Source: an uncultured Prevotellaceae bacterium
Lineage (GTDB): Bacteria > Bacteroidota > Bacteroidia > Bacteroidales > Bacteroidaceae
DNA length: 56,694 nt
NCBI GenBank assembly: GCA_946402905.1
Contig: CAMIYC010000020.1
Span: 1-56,694 of the forward strand
Reading direction: 5' to 3'
The notes below the pieces were generated by a model. The model worked only from the letters and a program-made list of their open reading frames with translations. It made no database searches and was not told the origin of the DNA. Positions 33,613 through 42,919 of this stretch are shown here, piece by piece (the first letter of the stretch is position 1; the number at the start of each line of letters is the position of its first letter). A program made the position numbers and the translations under genes.

Positions 33613-36600
33613 CTATGGGGTCTCCCCTCCTTTGGAGGGGTTGGGGGAGGTATTAATCTTCACCCATTCGAAGAGTGGTTTGGTGTACACATACTCGTCG
33701 GTGGCAGGGCAGACGGGATAGAAGCCCATGGCAGCGAAGAGATACCACGCCGACATCTGTCCGGCGTCGTCGTTGCCGGAAAGTCCACCCGGTGTGTCAT
33801 TGTATTCTGTATCGAGGATATGGCGCACCCAATACTGTGTTTTCTCCGGCTCGCCGGCATAATCGTACATCCATGCGATCTGATGGCAAGGCTCGTTGCC
33901 ATGCCAGTAGCGTCCCTCACTGAACAGCGAGTCAAGACGGCTCACGAAGACATCCCTGCCGCCCATCACCTCCATCAAGCCCTTGGGGTTGTGGGGCACA
34001 TACCAAGTGTAATGGCAGGTGGCACCCTCGGTGATATAGCTCTTGCGATGACTCACGTCGCGGTTGTTCTCAAACCGGCCGTCGCGATGACGTCCGTCGG
34101 CATAGCCGGTACGGGGATTGATCACGTTGCGCCAGTTTTCAGAGCGGCGCATCAGCGCCTTGTAGTCTTCTTCATGCCCCAGGGCCTTGGCCATCTGCGC
34201 CACGGCGAAGTCGTCGAAGGCATACTCCAGCGTGCGCGAGGTCTGCTCATTGTTGTGGAATGCTTCTTTCACGCTGTCTTCCAGAGGGATATATCCATAT
34301 TTCATATACGATTCGAGGGCACGTCGGCCCATGCCGTTCTGGTAGTCCTCAAACGAAGCGGGAGTCTCGAAGGCATTCTTGCGCATCGCCTCATAGGCTT
34401 TCTCGTAGTCGAAGCCCCGCACGCCCTTGATATAGGCGTCGGCCAGGGCCACGGCGCAGTGGTCGCCGATCATCGCGGCGGTATAGGAGTTCCAACAGGG
34501 GAAAATGGGCAGCCATCCGCCCTCCTCATACATATTGACCAACGACTGCATCATATCGGACGACAGCCCCGGCTCGATGATGTGATACAACGGATGGAGG
34601 GCACGGTAGGTGTCCCACATCGAGAAGTCGGTGAAACAGCGTCGGCCGCGGTTGGTCTTCCTGCCGTCGGCAAAACGCGGATAAGCCCCGTCAACATCAC
34701 TCAGTTCGCGTGGCAGGAAAGAGGCACGGTAGAGAGCACCGTAAAACTGGTTCACACGGGCGGTGTCCTCTTGCGACACATCGATGGTGTGCAAGCGGTC
34801 CACCCATCGGTTGATGGTAGTGCGCCGCACCTGGTCGAAACTCCTGCCGGCGATTTCTGCGTCCATGTTTTTCTGACATCCCTCACGGTCGGTGAACGAC
34901 GAGGCCATGCGCAGCAAAATCGGTTCGCCGGCCTTGCCGTCGAAGGTGAGGTATGCACCGATAGCGGGTCGGCCATCGACGGAAAAGACGTCGTCTCTGA
35001 CCTGCTGACCGTCGTAGGTGCCCACAGCCACGGGCCGCTGCTCATAGCTGAGCAGCAGATGGCCTGCGAAGCCGGCTCGTTCTCCCCAGCCTTGATAGAT
35101 ACGGTGCACGGGGTTGTAGCCATACACCTCACGTCGATCGTTGTCGACGACGATGCCACCCTCACCCTCGTCGCTATTGGGGTGCACCACCACATGCACC
35201 GGCTGGTCACGGTCGGGGGTGATGCGCAGCAGCGCGCCATGTGAGGTGGCTGTAAGTTCCATCGTCAGGTGCTCGTCGGGCAGGCTGACAGCATAATAGT
35301 CGGGATGCGACACCTCGTCGGCATGGCTGAACCGGGTGGCGCGCGCCGCAGGCTGGGTGCGAAGCATACCGCTCACGGCGGCGATGGTGAACGAGCCGTA
35401 GTCTTGGGTGCATCCGCCCACAATCCAGTGGGAGTTGCGCATGCCCTGGAAGAGCGAGTCCTTATAATAGTAAGGTGCGATGCACTTGCGCTCTGTGTCC
35501 TGGGTCTGCGGAGTCCAGAAATTCTGCCCATTGGGGGTAAGTACCGCGGGGAGGGTCTGTCCGTGCTCCTCGCTGCCTTTGCCGAAGATACCTGCGGTGC
35601 GGGTATTGGCCTGGGCCGTGCCCACCATGGTGTTCAGTGCATGGAGGTGATGCACGTGGCCGATACGATGTATGCGCTCTTCGACGAAGTTCTTCACGTC
35701 TTGCCAGCGGTAGAAACCGCCATCGTATGCCATCCGTACGGGGATACTGGCGGCACGTTCATTGTGCAGCAGCCTGACGAGGACGTCGCCGCCTGCATTG
35801 CGGTAGAATACCATCTGAAGGTTGGCGGCCATCGGCAGTATCTCGTCCATCTTACCCGACAGGCTGCTCTCCACCTGCATCAGGGTGAGCAGACGGTAGA
35901 GATGGGTGTCATGGCCGAAGCGGAGCGTGGCTGAAGGACCGCCCAATGAGATGGCTTCGTCGGCACGCCGCACGATCTCCTGCCACAACGTCAGGGCCGA
36001 CAGGGCGGGAATGTCTTCATTGCTCAGGTCTGTGCCGTTGCAGAAGACCATGCGCTCGTTGTTGCGCTCATAGATGTCTTCAAATTCCGCGTCGGTGAAT
36101 ATCGTATAGAGGTCGACGGGCAATTCCACGTCTTGCATGTCAGAGGCGATGGTGTGCAACTCCGACATCAGCCGCTCGGGTTCTGCCACCGTCTCTGGAT
36201 GTTTGAACAAGGCTCCGACAAAACGGTCGGCACGGCCCTTCATCCGTGGAAACGTCCTGTGCTCCAGTTGTCGCAGTTCGGGGGTGGTATAGGCGATATA
36301 GGCCATGAAGGCGGTGTCGGTCTCTGTAGTGATGTCGAGGGAGGGGCGCAATCGCTTCAGCTCATCAGCAAACGAGAGCATACTCTTCCGGCAACGGTCC
36401 ACCACACTCGAGCGGGCCATCACCCTGGCTCCGTCGGTGAAGACTCCGGGATAAGCTGCCACCATGTGACGGGCAATCTCCTGATGCTGACGGGCACCCA
36501 GCGGGGTGAGCAGTCCGCCGTGGCCGCGGGCATTCTTATATATCTTTTTCATCTGTCTGCGCACCTGCAAGCCGGTCTTCGTGAGGTTGTTGCGGTCAGC

Positions 36601-36837
36601 CAACTGCGACATCACCCACTCATAGCGCTCATCGGAGGGGAGCCACCGTGAACCATGCCGCCCATAATGGGAGATATAGAAGGGCTGGTATCCATCAGGC
36701 ACCGCTACCTGTTCTATTTGTTCCACAGGCGGATAGGCATAATACACACCACCCATCTGCTCGCGTGTTTTCTGTGCGCCGGCGGTCAATGCCATCCACA
36801 GCATCCAGAAAATAATATTACATCTTCTCATCTTCAT
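33613..36837 (-). CDS. Histidine phosphatase - GH92 alpha-mannosidase fusion
   Basis: A 1074-aa exported protein (signal about 1-21). Residues about 45-395 are a clade-2 histidine phosphatase: SHYGRHGSRWLP carries the R-H-G-x-R catalytic motif (R60, H61) and FGHDTHLYRLL carries the H-D proton-donor motif (309-310). From about 400 onward is a GH92 catalytic module, beginning LNTMVGTAQANTRTAGIFGKG and ending with GGLSGNDDAGQMSAWY, the family's Ca- and Asp-containing signature. GH92 enzymes are exo-alpha-mannosidases. Joined to a phosphatase, it may act on phosphomannose-containing glycans (inference). Its last residues NTSPNPSKGG are translated REP-palindrome DNA. Confidence 0.88.
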   Translation of the reverse strand: MKMRRCNIIFWMLWMALTAGAQKTREQMGGVYYAYPPVEQIEQVAVPDGYQPFYISHYGRHGSRWLPSDERYEWVMSQLADRNNLTKTGLQVRRQMKKIYKNARGHGGLLTPLGARQHQEIARHMVAAYPGVFTDGARVMARSSVVDRCRKSMLSFADELKRLRPSLDITTETDTAFMAYIAYTTPELRQLEHRTFPRMKGRADRFVGALFKHPETVAEPERLMSELHTIASDMQDVELPVDLYTIFTDAEFEDIYERNNERMVFCNGTDLSNEDIPALSALTLWQEIVRRADEAISLGGPSATLRFGHDTHLYRLLTLMQVESSLSGKMDEILPMAANLQMVFYRNAGGDVLVRLLHNERAASIPVRMAYDGGFYRWQDVKNFVEERIHRIGHVHHLHALNTMVGTAQANTRTAGIFGKGSEEHGQTLPAVLTPNGQNFWTPQTQDTERKCIAPYYYKDSLFQGMRNSHWIVGGCTQDYGSFTIAAVSGMLRTQPAARATRFSHADEVSHPDYYAVSLPDEHLTMELTATSHGALLRITPDRDQPVHVVVHPNSDEGEGGIVVDNDRREVYGYNPVHRIYQGWGERAGFAGHLLLSYEQRPVAVGTYDGQQVRDDVFSVDGRPAIGAYLTFDGKAGEPILLRMASSFTDREGCQKNMDAEIAGRSFDQVRRTTINRWVDRLHTIDVSQEDTARVNQFYGALYRASFLPRELSDVDGAYPRFADGRKTNRGRRCFTDFSMWDTYRALHPLYHIIEPGLSSDMMQSLVNMYEEGGWLPIFPCWNSYTAAMIGDHCAVALADAYIKGVRGFDYEKAYEAMRKNAFETPASFEDYQNGMGRRALESYMKYGYIPLEDSVKEAFHNNEQTSRTLEYAFDDFAVAQMAKALGHEEDYKALMRRSENWRNVINPRTGYADGRHRDGRFENNRDVSHRKSYITEGATCHYTWYVPHNPKGLMEVMGGRDVFVSRLDSLFSEGRYWHGNEPCHQIAWMYDYAGEPEKTQYWVRHILDTEYNDTPGGLSGNDDAGQMSAWYLFAAMGFYPVCPATDEYVYTKPLFEWVKINTSPNPSKGGETP
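33624..33640. repeat. REP-like palindrome at the 3' end of the phosphatase-GH92 gene
   Basis: CCCCTCC (33624-33630), TTT, GGAGGGG (33634-33640), followed by a GGGGGAGG run. It lies inside the last codons of the gene and encodes the PNPSKGGE tail. Confidence 0.75.
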
Positions 36838-36889
36838 CTTTCGATTTAATTCGCCATTAGCTTTAAGCTTTTCATCTTCCGCTTTTCGT

Positions 36890-39577
36890 TCAGATCCCCT
36901 CCCCTTTGGGGAGGGTTAGGGAGGGGTTTTTAATCTTCCAGTCTATGCCCAGGGGATTATGACGCATTTCCATCACGAAGGGCAATGGGGCAGTGGTGGA
37001 TATCCACATCTCCGTGCGGTCTACATCAGCACGCACATGCACCAGTCCGTCCTGCTCATCCAAGAGTCGCCAGGTGATCTGGTCATAGACGAAGCTGCCT
37101 GTCTCTCTCAGCATGCTTAATGCCTTGGCAGAGATAAAACCCATCGTGCCGGAGGGCCGGTAAACAGCCCCATCCACCTGAGGACTGTCCCAGCAGAAGC
37201 CTTGTGCCTGCTCCACTACAGCACGGCCTATGCGGTAGGTCGCCTCCTTGCATGTCACCAGTAGAGTGTCGCCCTCCCATCTCATGGTCAATGGCCAGGT
37301 GCGAAACTGCCGGTTGAGGGTATAAGCGATCTCCCCGGAAAAAACAGGCTCGCCCGTAACCGGAGAGATACCACCAGAGGGGCTGGCAACTCCTGCATCT
37401 ATAGTAGCCTTTGCGTCTATAGGGTCTATAGGGTCTATAGTAGCTATAGCACCTTTACGCTCTCTTGTCCTCTCAAAGACCAGTTCGCCGCCCTGAATCA
37501 GCTGGCTATGCTCGATACGGGCATCTTCAAGGGGCTTGCCATTGAACAGTACACGTCTCACAGAGCGGCCCTTCCCCCGAAGGGTCACATGCAGTTGCCG
37601 CCCATTGCTCAGCCGCAGGGTATATTCGGGCACCATCGGTGCCAGCAGCAGATAGTAAGACTGCCCGGCATTGGGATAGAGCCCCATTATATGAAAGGCC
37701 AGCCAAGACGACATGGCTCCCGAGTCGTCATTGCCGGGCAGTCCGTCGGGCGTGTCGTCATAAGAGGTGTTCACGATCTGCCTCACCCGCTCTACACTCA
37801 GGTCGGGCCGCCCTATCCAGTGATAGAGACAGGGGGTGAGAAACGAGGGTTCATTGCCCACATTATAATATTTTTTCTCAAAAAAGAGGTCGAGCCGCTG
37901 CCGGAACGTCTCTGCCCCGCCACAAGCCTCGATGAGGCCCGGCACGTCATGGGGGATGCTCAGCGAGTACTCCTCAGAGGTGGCCTCATAGAAAAATGTA
38001 GACCACCACGGCAGATACCACGGTGCCACTTTGGTCACGGGGGTATAGGGTATGGTGGGATGGAACACTTTAGACCGTCCCCAAGGCACTTCGTCGAGCC
38101 AGCGACCCTCAGCGTCTTTGGGCAGGACGAAGCCACGCATGCCGTCCCACTCATAGTCGCTGCGCCACAAGTTTTTCCAGTAGCCCGAACGTTTCAGATA
38201 GCGCTCATAGATGTCCGCACGGCCCAGCCCCTTGGCCACCTGAGCGATACAGTAATCGTCGTAGGCGTATTCGACGGTGCGGTTGCCAGCCCGGTCGATG
38301 CCGTAGGGCACATAGCCCAGGGCGAGATACTCCGACAGTCCGCCGCGCCCGTGCTTCTCATGGTCGGCGCTGGGATCGGCCTCGCCATCCTTGAGCATCG
38401 CCTCGAGTGCATACTCATAGTCGATGCCGTCAACGCCTTTCAGATAGGCATCGGCGATCACCACCTCTGCATTGCTGCCTCCCTGAGTGCGGCCATTGCA
38501 GTTGCCACTGCGCGCATCGGGCATATACCCCTCACGGCGGTAGATGTGGAGCAACGAGTTGACGATGTCACGCTCTCGCTCCGGATCGAGCAGGATGATG
38601 AGCGGCGAGGAGGTGCGATAGGTGTCCCAGATGGCGTAATAGTCGTCGTAATAGGGGGTATCTGTCCACTTCGGGTTCTCGCCGCTGCGGTCCACGGGCA
38701 TGAGCATGGTATGATACAGGGCGGTATAGAACATCCGCTTCTGCTTCGGTGTCGCAGCAGGCGACAGGTCTACTTTGCCCAACTGCCGCTCCCATGCCTC
38801 ACAGAGCAACTGCTGCTGTCGGTCGAAATCGACGGACGGTATATTACGGCGTGCCTGCATGGTGCTGACGAAAGAGATGCCAATACGGACGTGGACGAGG
38901 GTGTCGGCGAACTGCAGCGTGGCCACTCGGCGGGCATCATCGGTCTCAGCCCGGAAGGGTCGGTCGGTGCGCAGGCAGAAATACACGGTATAGGCATCGC
39001 CATTGTTCCAACCGCCGCGCACGGTGGAGTAGCCGCAAACTTCCGTGTCGGCGGTCACCTCCAGCTCCGCACCGACCAGCTGTTGGGCCTCCCGCAAGTC
39101 GGGGATATCGCTCTTGCCCAAATAATGACTGGCGTCAATCATCAGACGTCCTGGCTGTGGATAATGGATGCGGTAGAAGGCGCACCGCTCAGAAGTGGTG
39201 ACCTCTGTGCGAATACCATTGACATACGTCGTGGCGTAATAGCCCAGCGACACCTGCTCGCTCTCCCGCGACTGTGCTCCTGGCTCCGTGAGAAACGGCT
39301 GGATGAGGATATTGCCATATTTCTGGCCGCCGCCCGTACCGCTCACATGGGTCTGCGAGAACCCTGTCACCGGCTCTGGCATGGGTGCCCAGCCGGCATT
39401 GGGTTTCACGCCACAGTCGGGACCGGGCTTCACCATCCCATAGGGCATGGACGGGCCGGGAAAGGTGCGCCCCACCCCTTCGCTGCCGATACGCGGATCG
39501 ACATACTGCCCGTACTGCGCACACATCCACAGGCTGCAAAGGAGAGACGATATAAGGAAGAATATTCGAGTATTCAT
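36890..39577 (-). CDS. GH92 exo-alpha-mannosidase
   Basis: An 895-aa exported protein (signal about 1-20). The N-terminal beta-sandwich begins YVDPRIGSEGVGRTFPGPSMPYGMVKPGPD, the usual GH92 start. The (alpha/alpha)6 barrel contains NPKWTDTPYYDDYYAIWDTYRT, the conserved FWFWE-equivalent region and DGLPGNDDSGAMSSWLAF with the catalytic Asp residues. Near residues 725-745 it carries an unusual low-complexity insert ATIDPIDPIDAKATIDAG encoded by TCTATAGGG repeats. The last residues NPSLTLPKGEGI are translated REP-like DNA. It is the first gene of the glycan cluster, 52 nt before the phosphatase-GH92 gene. Confidence 0.92.
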   Translation of the reverse strand: MNTRIFFLISSLLCSLWMCAQYGQYVDPRIGSEGVGRTFPGPSMPYGMVKPGPDCGVKPNAGWAPMPEPVTGFSQTHVSGTGGGQKYGNILIQPFLTEPGAQSRESEQVSLGYYATTYVNGIRTEVTTSERCAFYRIHYPQPGRLMIDASHYLGKSDIPDLREAQQLVGAELEVTADTEVCGYSTVRGGWNNGDAYTVYFCLRTDRPFRAETDDARRVATLQFADTLVHVRIGISFVSTMQARRNIPSVDFDRQQQLLCEAWERQLGKVDLSPAATPKQKRMFYTALYHTMLMPVDRSGENPKWTDTPYYDDYYAIWDTYRTSSPLIILLDPERERDIVNSLLHIYRREGYMPDARSGNCNGRTQGGSNAEVVIADAYLKGVDGIDYEYALEAMLKDGEADPSADHEKHGRGGLSEYLALGYVPYGIDRAGNRTVEYAYDDYCIAQVAKGLGRADIYERYLKRSGYWKNLWRSDYEWDGMRGFVLPKDAEGRWLDEVPWGRSKVFHPTIPYTPVTKVAPWYLPWWSTFFYEATSEEYSLSIPHDVPGLIEACGGAETFRQRLDLFFEKKYYNVGNEPSFLTPCLYHWIGRPDLSVERVRQIVNTSYDDTPDGLPGNDDSGAMSSWLAFHIMGLYPNAGQSYYLLLAPMVPEYTLRLSNGRQLHVTLRGKGRSVRRVLFNGKPLEDARIEHSQLIQGGELVFERTRERKGAIATIDPIDPIDAKATIDAGVASPSGGISPVTGEPVFSGEIAYTLNRQFRTWPLTMRWEGDTLLVTCKEATYRIGRAVVEQAQGFCWDSPQVDGAVYRPSGTMGFISAKALSMLRETGSFVYDQITWRLLDEQDGLVHVRADVDRTEMWISTTAPLPFVMEMRHNPLGIDWKIKNPSLTLPKGEGI
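36895..36929. repeat. REP-like palindrome at the 3' end of the GH92 gene
   Basis: CCCCTCCCC-TTT-GGGGAGGG followed by TTAGGGAGGGG. It overlaps the final codons of the GH92 gene and supplies its SLTLPKGEG tail. Same family as 33624-33640 and related to the palindromes at 9-49. Confidence 0.75.
37399..37447. repeat. In-gene CTATAG-type direct repeat
   Basis: Two exact copies of TCTATAGGG followed by TCTATAGTAG and CTATAG, within the GH92 coding sequence, all in frame. They encode a D-P-I-D-P-I-D low-complexity segment between the catalytic domain and the C-terminal sandwich. Confidence 0.7.
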
Positions 39578-39752
39578 AGATGGTTAGAAACTGAAGGTGT
39601 CTTTTTGAATTGCAAAAATAACAAAAAAAAAAGAATAATCATGGAAAAACAGAGAAAAAACCATACCTTTGCAGTAGGAGCCTGACGGATTCCATCTATT
39701 CCGTCTGGAGTAGTTTCAACATCATGCATATCAACTTCAATTCTACAATAAA

Positions 39753-40805
39753 ATGAAAAAGACTTTGACGATACTCTGCATGTCGCTGATGGCCATGAAC
39801 CTCCAAGCCCAGGGGACGACTTTGCAAAACAACGAGCAAGAGGATTCTACCATCTCCGTGATCGGTTATTTCTGCAAGAACGACACCATGGAGTATCAAC
39901 GCACACAGGGCAAATACAAAATCTCTGGCAATGATACCATTGACACTGGAAGTTTCACCGAACGGTTCAGAGTGGCTGTCACCGACTCCACCAGCGAGGG
40001 GTATAAGATGGAAATCACCCTCCTCTCTTCGGAGATCGAAGGCGAGACCAACGACTTTGTGATCAAGACGTCACAGATGCTTGCCAACGAGTTGAGAAAC
40101 ATCCCCTGCAGGTTTACTACCGACGAACTGGGCAGGGTGCAACATATCGAAAACTGGCGGGAGATCAGGGATGTGCTGAAGAGAAGTTTTACTTCAGTCT
40201 TCGACAGTCTCTACTCGTCGATGCCGGGATTAGACAGCATCATGCCCCGGAAACAGATGGAGAGCCTCATCTTGTTAGGATGCTCCACGGAGGATGGCAT
40301 CAAAGACTATTATGATGAACTGGAGATGCTCTTCGGCATGCACGGCCTTGAAGTGACCATGGAACCCGACGAAAGCGACGCCACCTCAGATTCAGGATTT
40401 CCCATGCACATCAGCCTCATGTCGTTTTACTCACCCAAGGAAGACGAGTACGACGAGGAGGGCGACTATGTCATACAGGCAAAAACCGTCACAAAGATGC
40501 CCATCGAAGACATGACCGACCTGCTCAGCGGCACCTTTGGCATGTTCTTCTCGGGCGAGAAGAGTGACAGTCTCAGCAAGTACGTCGCCCTGGCGATGAA
40601 AGAAAGCGACGGTGGCATCACCACCACCAACCGCGAGCAATACTGCTACTACTACAATGGCTGGCCCAAAATCTCGCATAAAATCACAGAAGTGAACATC
40701 GGCGATATCGCCAAGCGCATCGAATACGACCTCATCGAATGGTACAGCCGCAGATGGGGTGTCTTCACCTTCCCCGAAATAGAGGAAGAAGGAAAGAAAA
40801 TATAA
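39753..40805 (+). CDS. Secreted protein of unknown function
   Basis: A 350-aa protein with a clear signal peptide (MKKTLTILCMSLMAMNLQAQ). The mature part is acidic, with few cysteines, and shows no repeat or catalytic motif I recognise. The segments FTTDELGRVQHIENWREIRD and CYYYNGWPKISHKITEV suggest a beta-rich periplasmic or surface fold. It is monocistronic: the divergent GH92 gene lies upstream, and a strong hairpin follows. A TAccTTTG box (39664-39671) precedes it without a clear TTTG partner. Confidence 0.7.
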   Translation: MKKTLTILCMSLMAMNLQAQGTTLQNNEQEDSTISVIGYFCKNDTMEYQRTQGKYKISGNDTIDTGSFTERFRVAVTDSTSEGYKMEITLLSSEIEGETNDFVIKTSQMLANELRNIPCRFTTDELGRVQHIENWREIRDVLKRSFTSVFDSLYSSMPGLDSIMPRKQMESLILLGCSTEDGIKDYYDELEMLFGMHGLEVTMEPDESDATSDSGFPMHISLMSFYSPKEDEYDEEGDYVIQAKTVTKMPIEDMTDLLSGTFGMFFSGEKSDSLSKYVALAMKESDGGITTTNREQYCYYYNGWPKISHKITEVNIGDIAKRIEYDLIEWYSRRWGVFTFPEIEEEGKKI

Positions 40806-40811
40806 TATAGA

Positions 40812-40852
40812 AATCCTCACGGGAACAGGCTTTTCCTGTCCCCGTGAGGATT
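40812..40852. terminator. Strong bidirectional hairpin
   Basis: Arms 40812-40829 and 40835-40852 are complementary over 18 bp with one G-U pair and a 5-nt loop. It lies between two convergent genes (39753 plus and 40908 minus) and can stop both. No long U-tract is present. Confidence 0.75.
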
Positions 40853-40907
40853 GTCTGACGGACTGGGCAGGCAAAGCTCAGCCGCCATCGTATGGACGCT
40901 TAACTAT

Positions 40908-42245
40908 TCAAAACGACAGGCAGGCACGGACTTTATATGACATGTATGCATTGCCTGGATCAAAAGGATCATCGCCCATGTCTTCTCTAAAGTATATAGT
41001 CTCATAGCTATATTGACTTGCCGGTGCCCAATAATCATACTCCAACTTTGTGCCACCTGCCGACTCCAACTTGGCATTGATGGTGGTATAAGCGCCGCAA
41101 CCCGATGCCATATTCACCCAGTCGGCCTTGAGAGGCAGCTGCCAAGTACCACCCTCGACTTTAGGTGTCTTGCTGCTCGCAACCGTAAAGGCGTCTTTAA
41201 ATGAATAGTACTCCCCAGGCTCGTCAGCCAGAGCGATGGCAAGACCGTGCCCTTTCTCACTGACATAGGCGATCATCGCCACGGCGGTAGTGTTGGCTGA
41301 GGTGGCAGCTGCCGCATTGGTATACACCTTGCCGTTGGCTCCCACCACATGGCCGATGTGGTCACTGGTCACATCACTAAGACTGGTTGCATCCGGAGCC
41401 GACATGGGGCGCATCTTCACCGTAATATGGCGATAGGCACCATTGGCAAAGTAGACCCCCGACTTCGTATAGACATAAGTTCCGCTGCCCACCCGGGCTG
41501 TCAGGGAGATTGTGCCATTGACTCCACTCAGGGCAGCAAAAATCACATCGGTAGGCGATGCCGGGGTGATCGTGATGTCGCCCGCCTCGGTCTCGTTCTT
41601 TTTCAGCCCCGTGGCAGAGATGGTCAGGCTCGATGCTTGAAGCGCCTTCCCATTCTGATCCTGGAGCGTAAATCTCACAATGGCCTGCTGATTGACGAAG
41701 GTCACCGGAGCGGCGGCAGTGATGTTGTTGCCCTCAATATGGACTACATGGGCTTGGGTAGTGGCATAGTCGTATTTGGCGGCTATATCTTCCAACGTAC
41801 CCACCTGCTCCGTGTAGTCGATTTCCTTGCGGGGAAACTGAAGAGTAAAGGCTTTAGGGAGAGCGGGGGCACCGGAAGTTGCATCCGACGGATTAAAAGT
41901 CACCCCCGATATGGCTCCATTCAGATAGACCGTCGTGCCTGCGGTATTGGGCGACAGTGTGCCCCCGGCCCAACTGCCATCGTATTTCACATAGACCTTC
42001 TCGGTGGTGGCCCAGGTAGCTGTCAGGGTGTTCCCCTCCAGCGAGAGAGCACGCCTGGGCATGCCCTTGGCGGCTGCACCCGCCTCATTGCCTCCCTTGG
42101 TGGCCTGGACCGACAGATAGTAAGTGTCATAGGTCTTGGAGCCGGGAGTCACCTCCTCGCCATCGTCTGACGAGCAGGCGGTCAGCAAAGCACCAGCCAT
42201 GATAGCCAGTGAGAAACTCATGGCTTTCGCCATGGCTCTCTTCAT
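40908..42245 (-). CDS. Fimbrillin-like surface lipoprotein
   Basis: A 445-aa lipoprotein from ATG 42245 (MKRAMAKAMSF); an ATG at 42272, overlapping the stop of the small gene upstream, is possible and would add nine residues. The lipobox LLTAC is followed by SSDDGEE, acidic residues that in this phylum direct surface export. A middle segment AAPVTFVNQQAIVRFTLQDQNG is typical of the FimA/Mfa-like fimbrillin superfamily. The C-terminal part (WQLPLKADWVNMAS...YKVRACLSF) resembles the FISUMP/DUF1566-like module. It is last in the operon of the giant protein. Confidence 0.72.
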   Translation of the reverse strand: MKRAMAKAMSFSLAIMAGALLTACSSDDGEEVTPGSKTYDTYYLSVQATKGGNEAGAAAKGMPRRALSLEGNTLTATWATTEKVYVKYDGSWAGGTLSPNTAGTTVYLNGAISGVTFNPSDATSGAPALPKAFTLQFPRKEIDYTEQVGTLEDIAAKYDYATTQAHVVHIEGNNITAAAPVTFVNQQAIVRFTLQDQNGKALQASSLTISATGLKKNETEAGDITITPASPTDVIFAALSGVNGTISLTARVGSGTYVYTKSGVYFANGAYRHITVKMRPMSAPDATSLSDVTSDHIGHVVGANGKVYTNAAAATSANTTAVAMIAYVSEKGHGLAIALADEPGEYYSFKDAFTVASSKTPKVEGGTWQLPLKADWVNMASGCGAYTTINAKLESAGGTKLEYDYWAPASQYSYETIYFREDMGDDPFDPGNAYMSYKVRACLSF

Positions 42246-42262
42246 TGTTTTAACACTGCTGT

Positions 42263-42427
42263 TTAGTCCCATAGCTCATCCCCCCCATTATCTGTCTCAT
42301 ATTGGGTATCTGTCTCATACGATTGTCGAGAGGATTGTATACCTCCACTGGCCTGCAGCACGGCTACGGCTTGCGTCAGCTGTTCGATGTCGGTCTCCGG
42401 CCTGATATAAGCTCTTTTCATTGTCAT
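42263..42427 (-). CDS. Small protein, 54 aa, between the two lipoprotein genes
   Basis: A 54-codon ORF beginning MTMKRAYIRPETDIEQL and ending ETDNGGDELWD. Short proteins with the pattern MK(K/R)xYIxPxTxx, a hydrophobic stretch and an acidic, W-D ending are frequent beside Bacteroidota surface-protein genes. Its stop overlaps the upstream ATG of the fimbrillin-like gene, and it lies 8 nt after the stop of the 156-aa lipoprotein. It could be a translational coupler or a small secreted peptide. The function is unknown. Confidence 0.6.
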   Translation of the reverse strand: MTMKRAYIRPETDIEQLTQAVAVLQASGGIQSSRQSYETDTQYETDNGGDELWD

Positions 42428-42435
42428 CTTCAAAT

Positions 42436-42906
42436 TTAATTCACGAATAGAGGTATATGTAACTCATCATTGCCCGTAGGAGCCAAGTCTGAGTCAAAAA
42501 GTGACCACTCCGTTTTTGTAAAGATACGGTGCAGCTTGTCGCAATAATACAACAGGGTGATGTATACCCCCGTGTCACGTGAACCGATAAACAAGGGGAA
42601 GATCCATTTCCCGTCGACCGACAAGGGTTGGGCCACGCCTTGTATCTGATCGCCGATAGAGGCCCCGATCAGGTCATTTTCTGAAGCATAGGCAGTGAGC
42701 GTGTCCTGTAATTGGATCTCCACGTACATGTTATGCTCATACAGGTCGAAGTTGACGGCAGGCCAGGAGGGACGTTCATCAGTTCCGGCCGCAAGGGAAG
42801 TCTCTGTGAGGCTCGGAGTGGGCTCCGGTGCCGGGTCTTCTTTGTCTGAGGAGCAGCCCCACGCCATGAGGGCGAGGGCTGCCAATGTGAAAATAGTCTT
42901 TTTCAT
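42436..42906 (-). CDS. Small lipoprotein of unknown function
   Basis: A 156-aa lipoprotein. The signal peptide ends LALMAWGC, followed by SSDKEDPAPEP, a surface-export-like acidic stretch. The mature part (NFDLYEHNMYVEIQLQDTLTAYASENDLIGA) looks like a single beta-sandwich. It starts 13 nt after the giant gene's stop, so it is almost certainly co-transcribed and may anchor or assist the giant protein (inference). No known family recognised. Confidence 0.7.
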   Translation of the reverse strand: MKKTIFTLAALALMAWGCSSDKEDPAPEPTPSLTETSLAAGTDERPSWPAVNFDLYEHNMYVEIQLQDTLTAYASENDLIGASIGDQIQGVAQPLSVDGKWIFPLFIGSRDTGVYITLLYYCDKLHRIFTKTEWSLFDSDLAPTGNDELHIPLFVN

Positions 42907-42919
42907 ATCGTTCTTTTAC

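Noticed and set aside
33541..35244. 567-aa plus-strand ORF antisense to the phosphatase-GH92 gene
   Set aside because: It is a mirror of a motif-rich gene in GC-rich DNA, with no recognisable domain. The same holds for 37508-39685 (725 aa) and 54100-55941 (613 aa).
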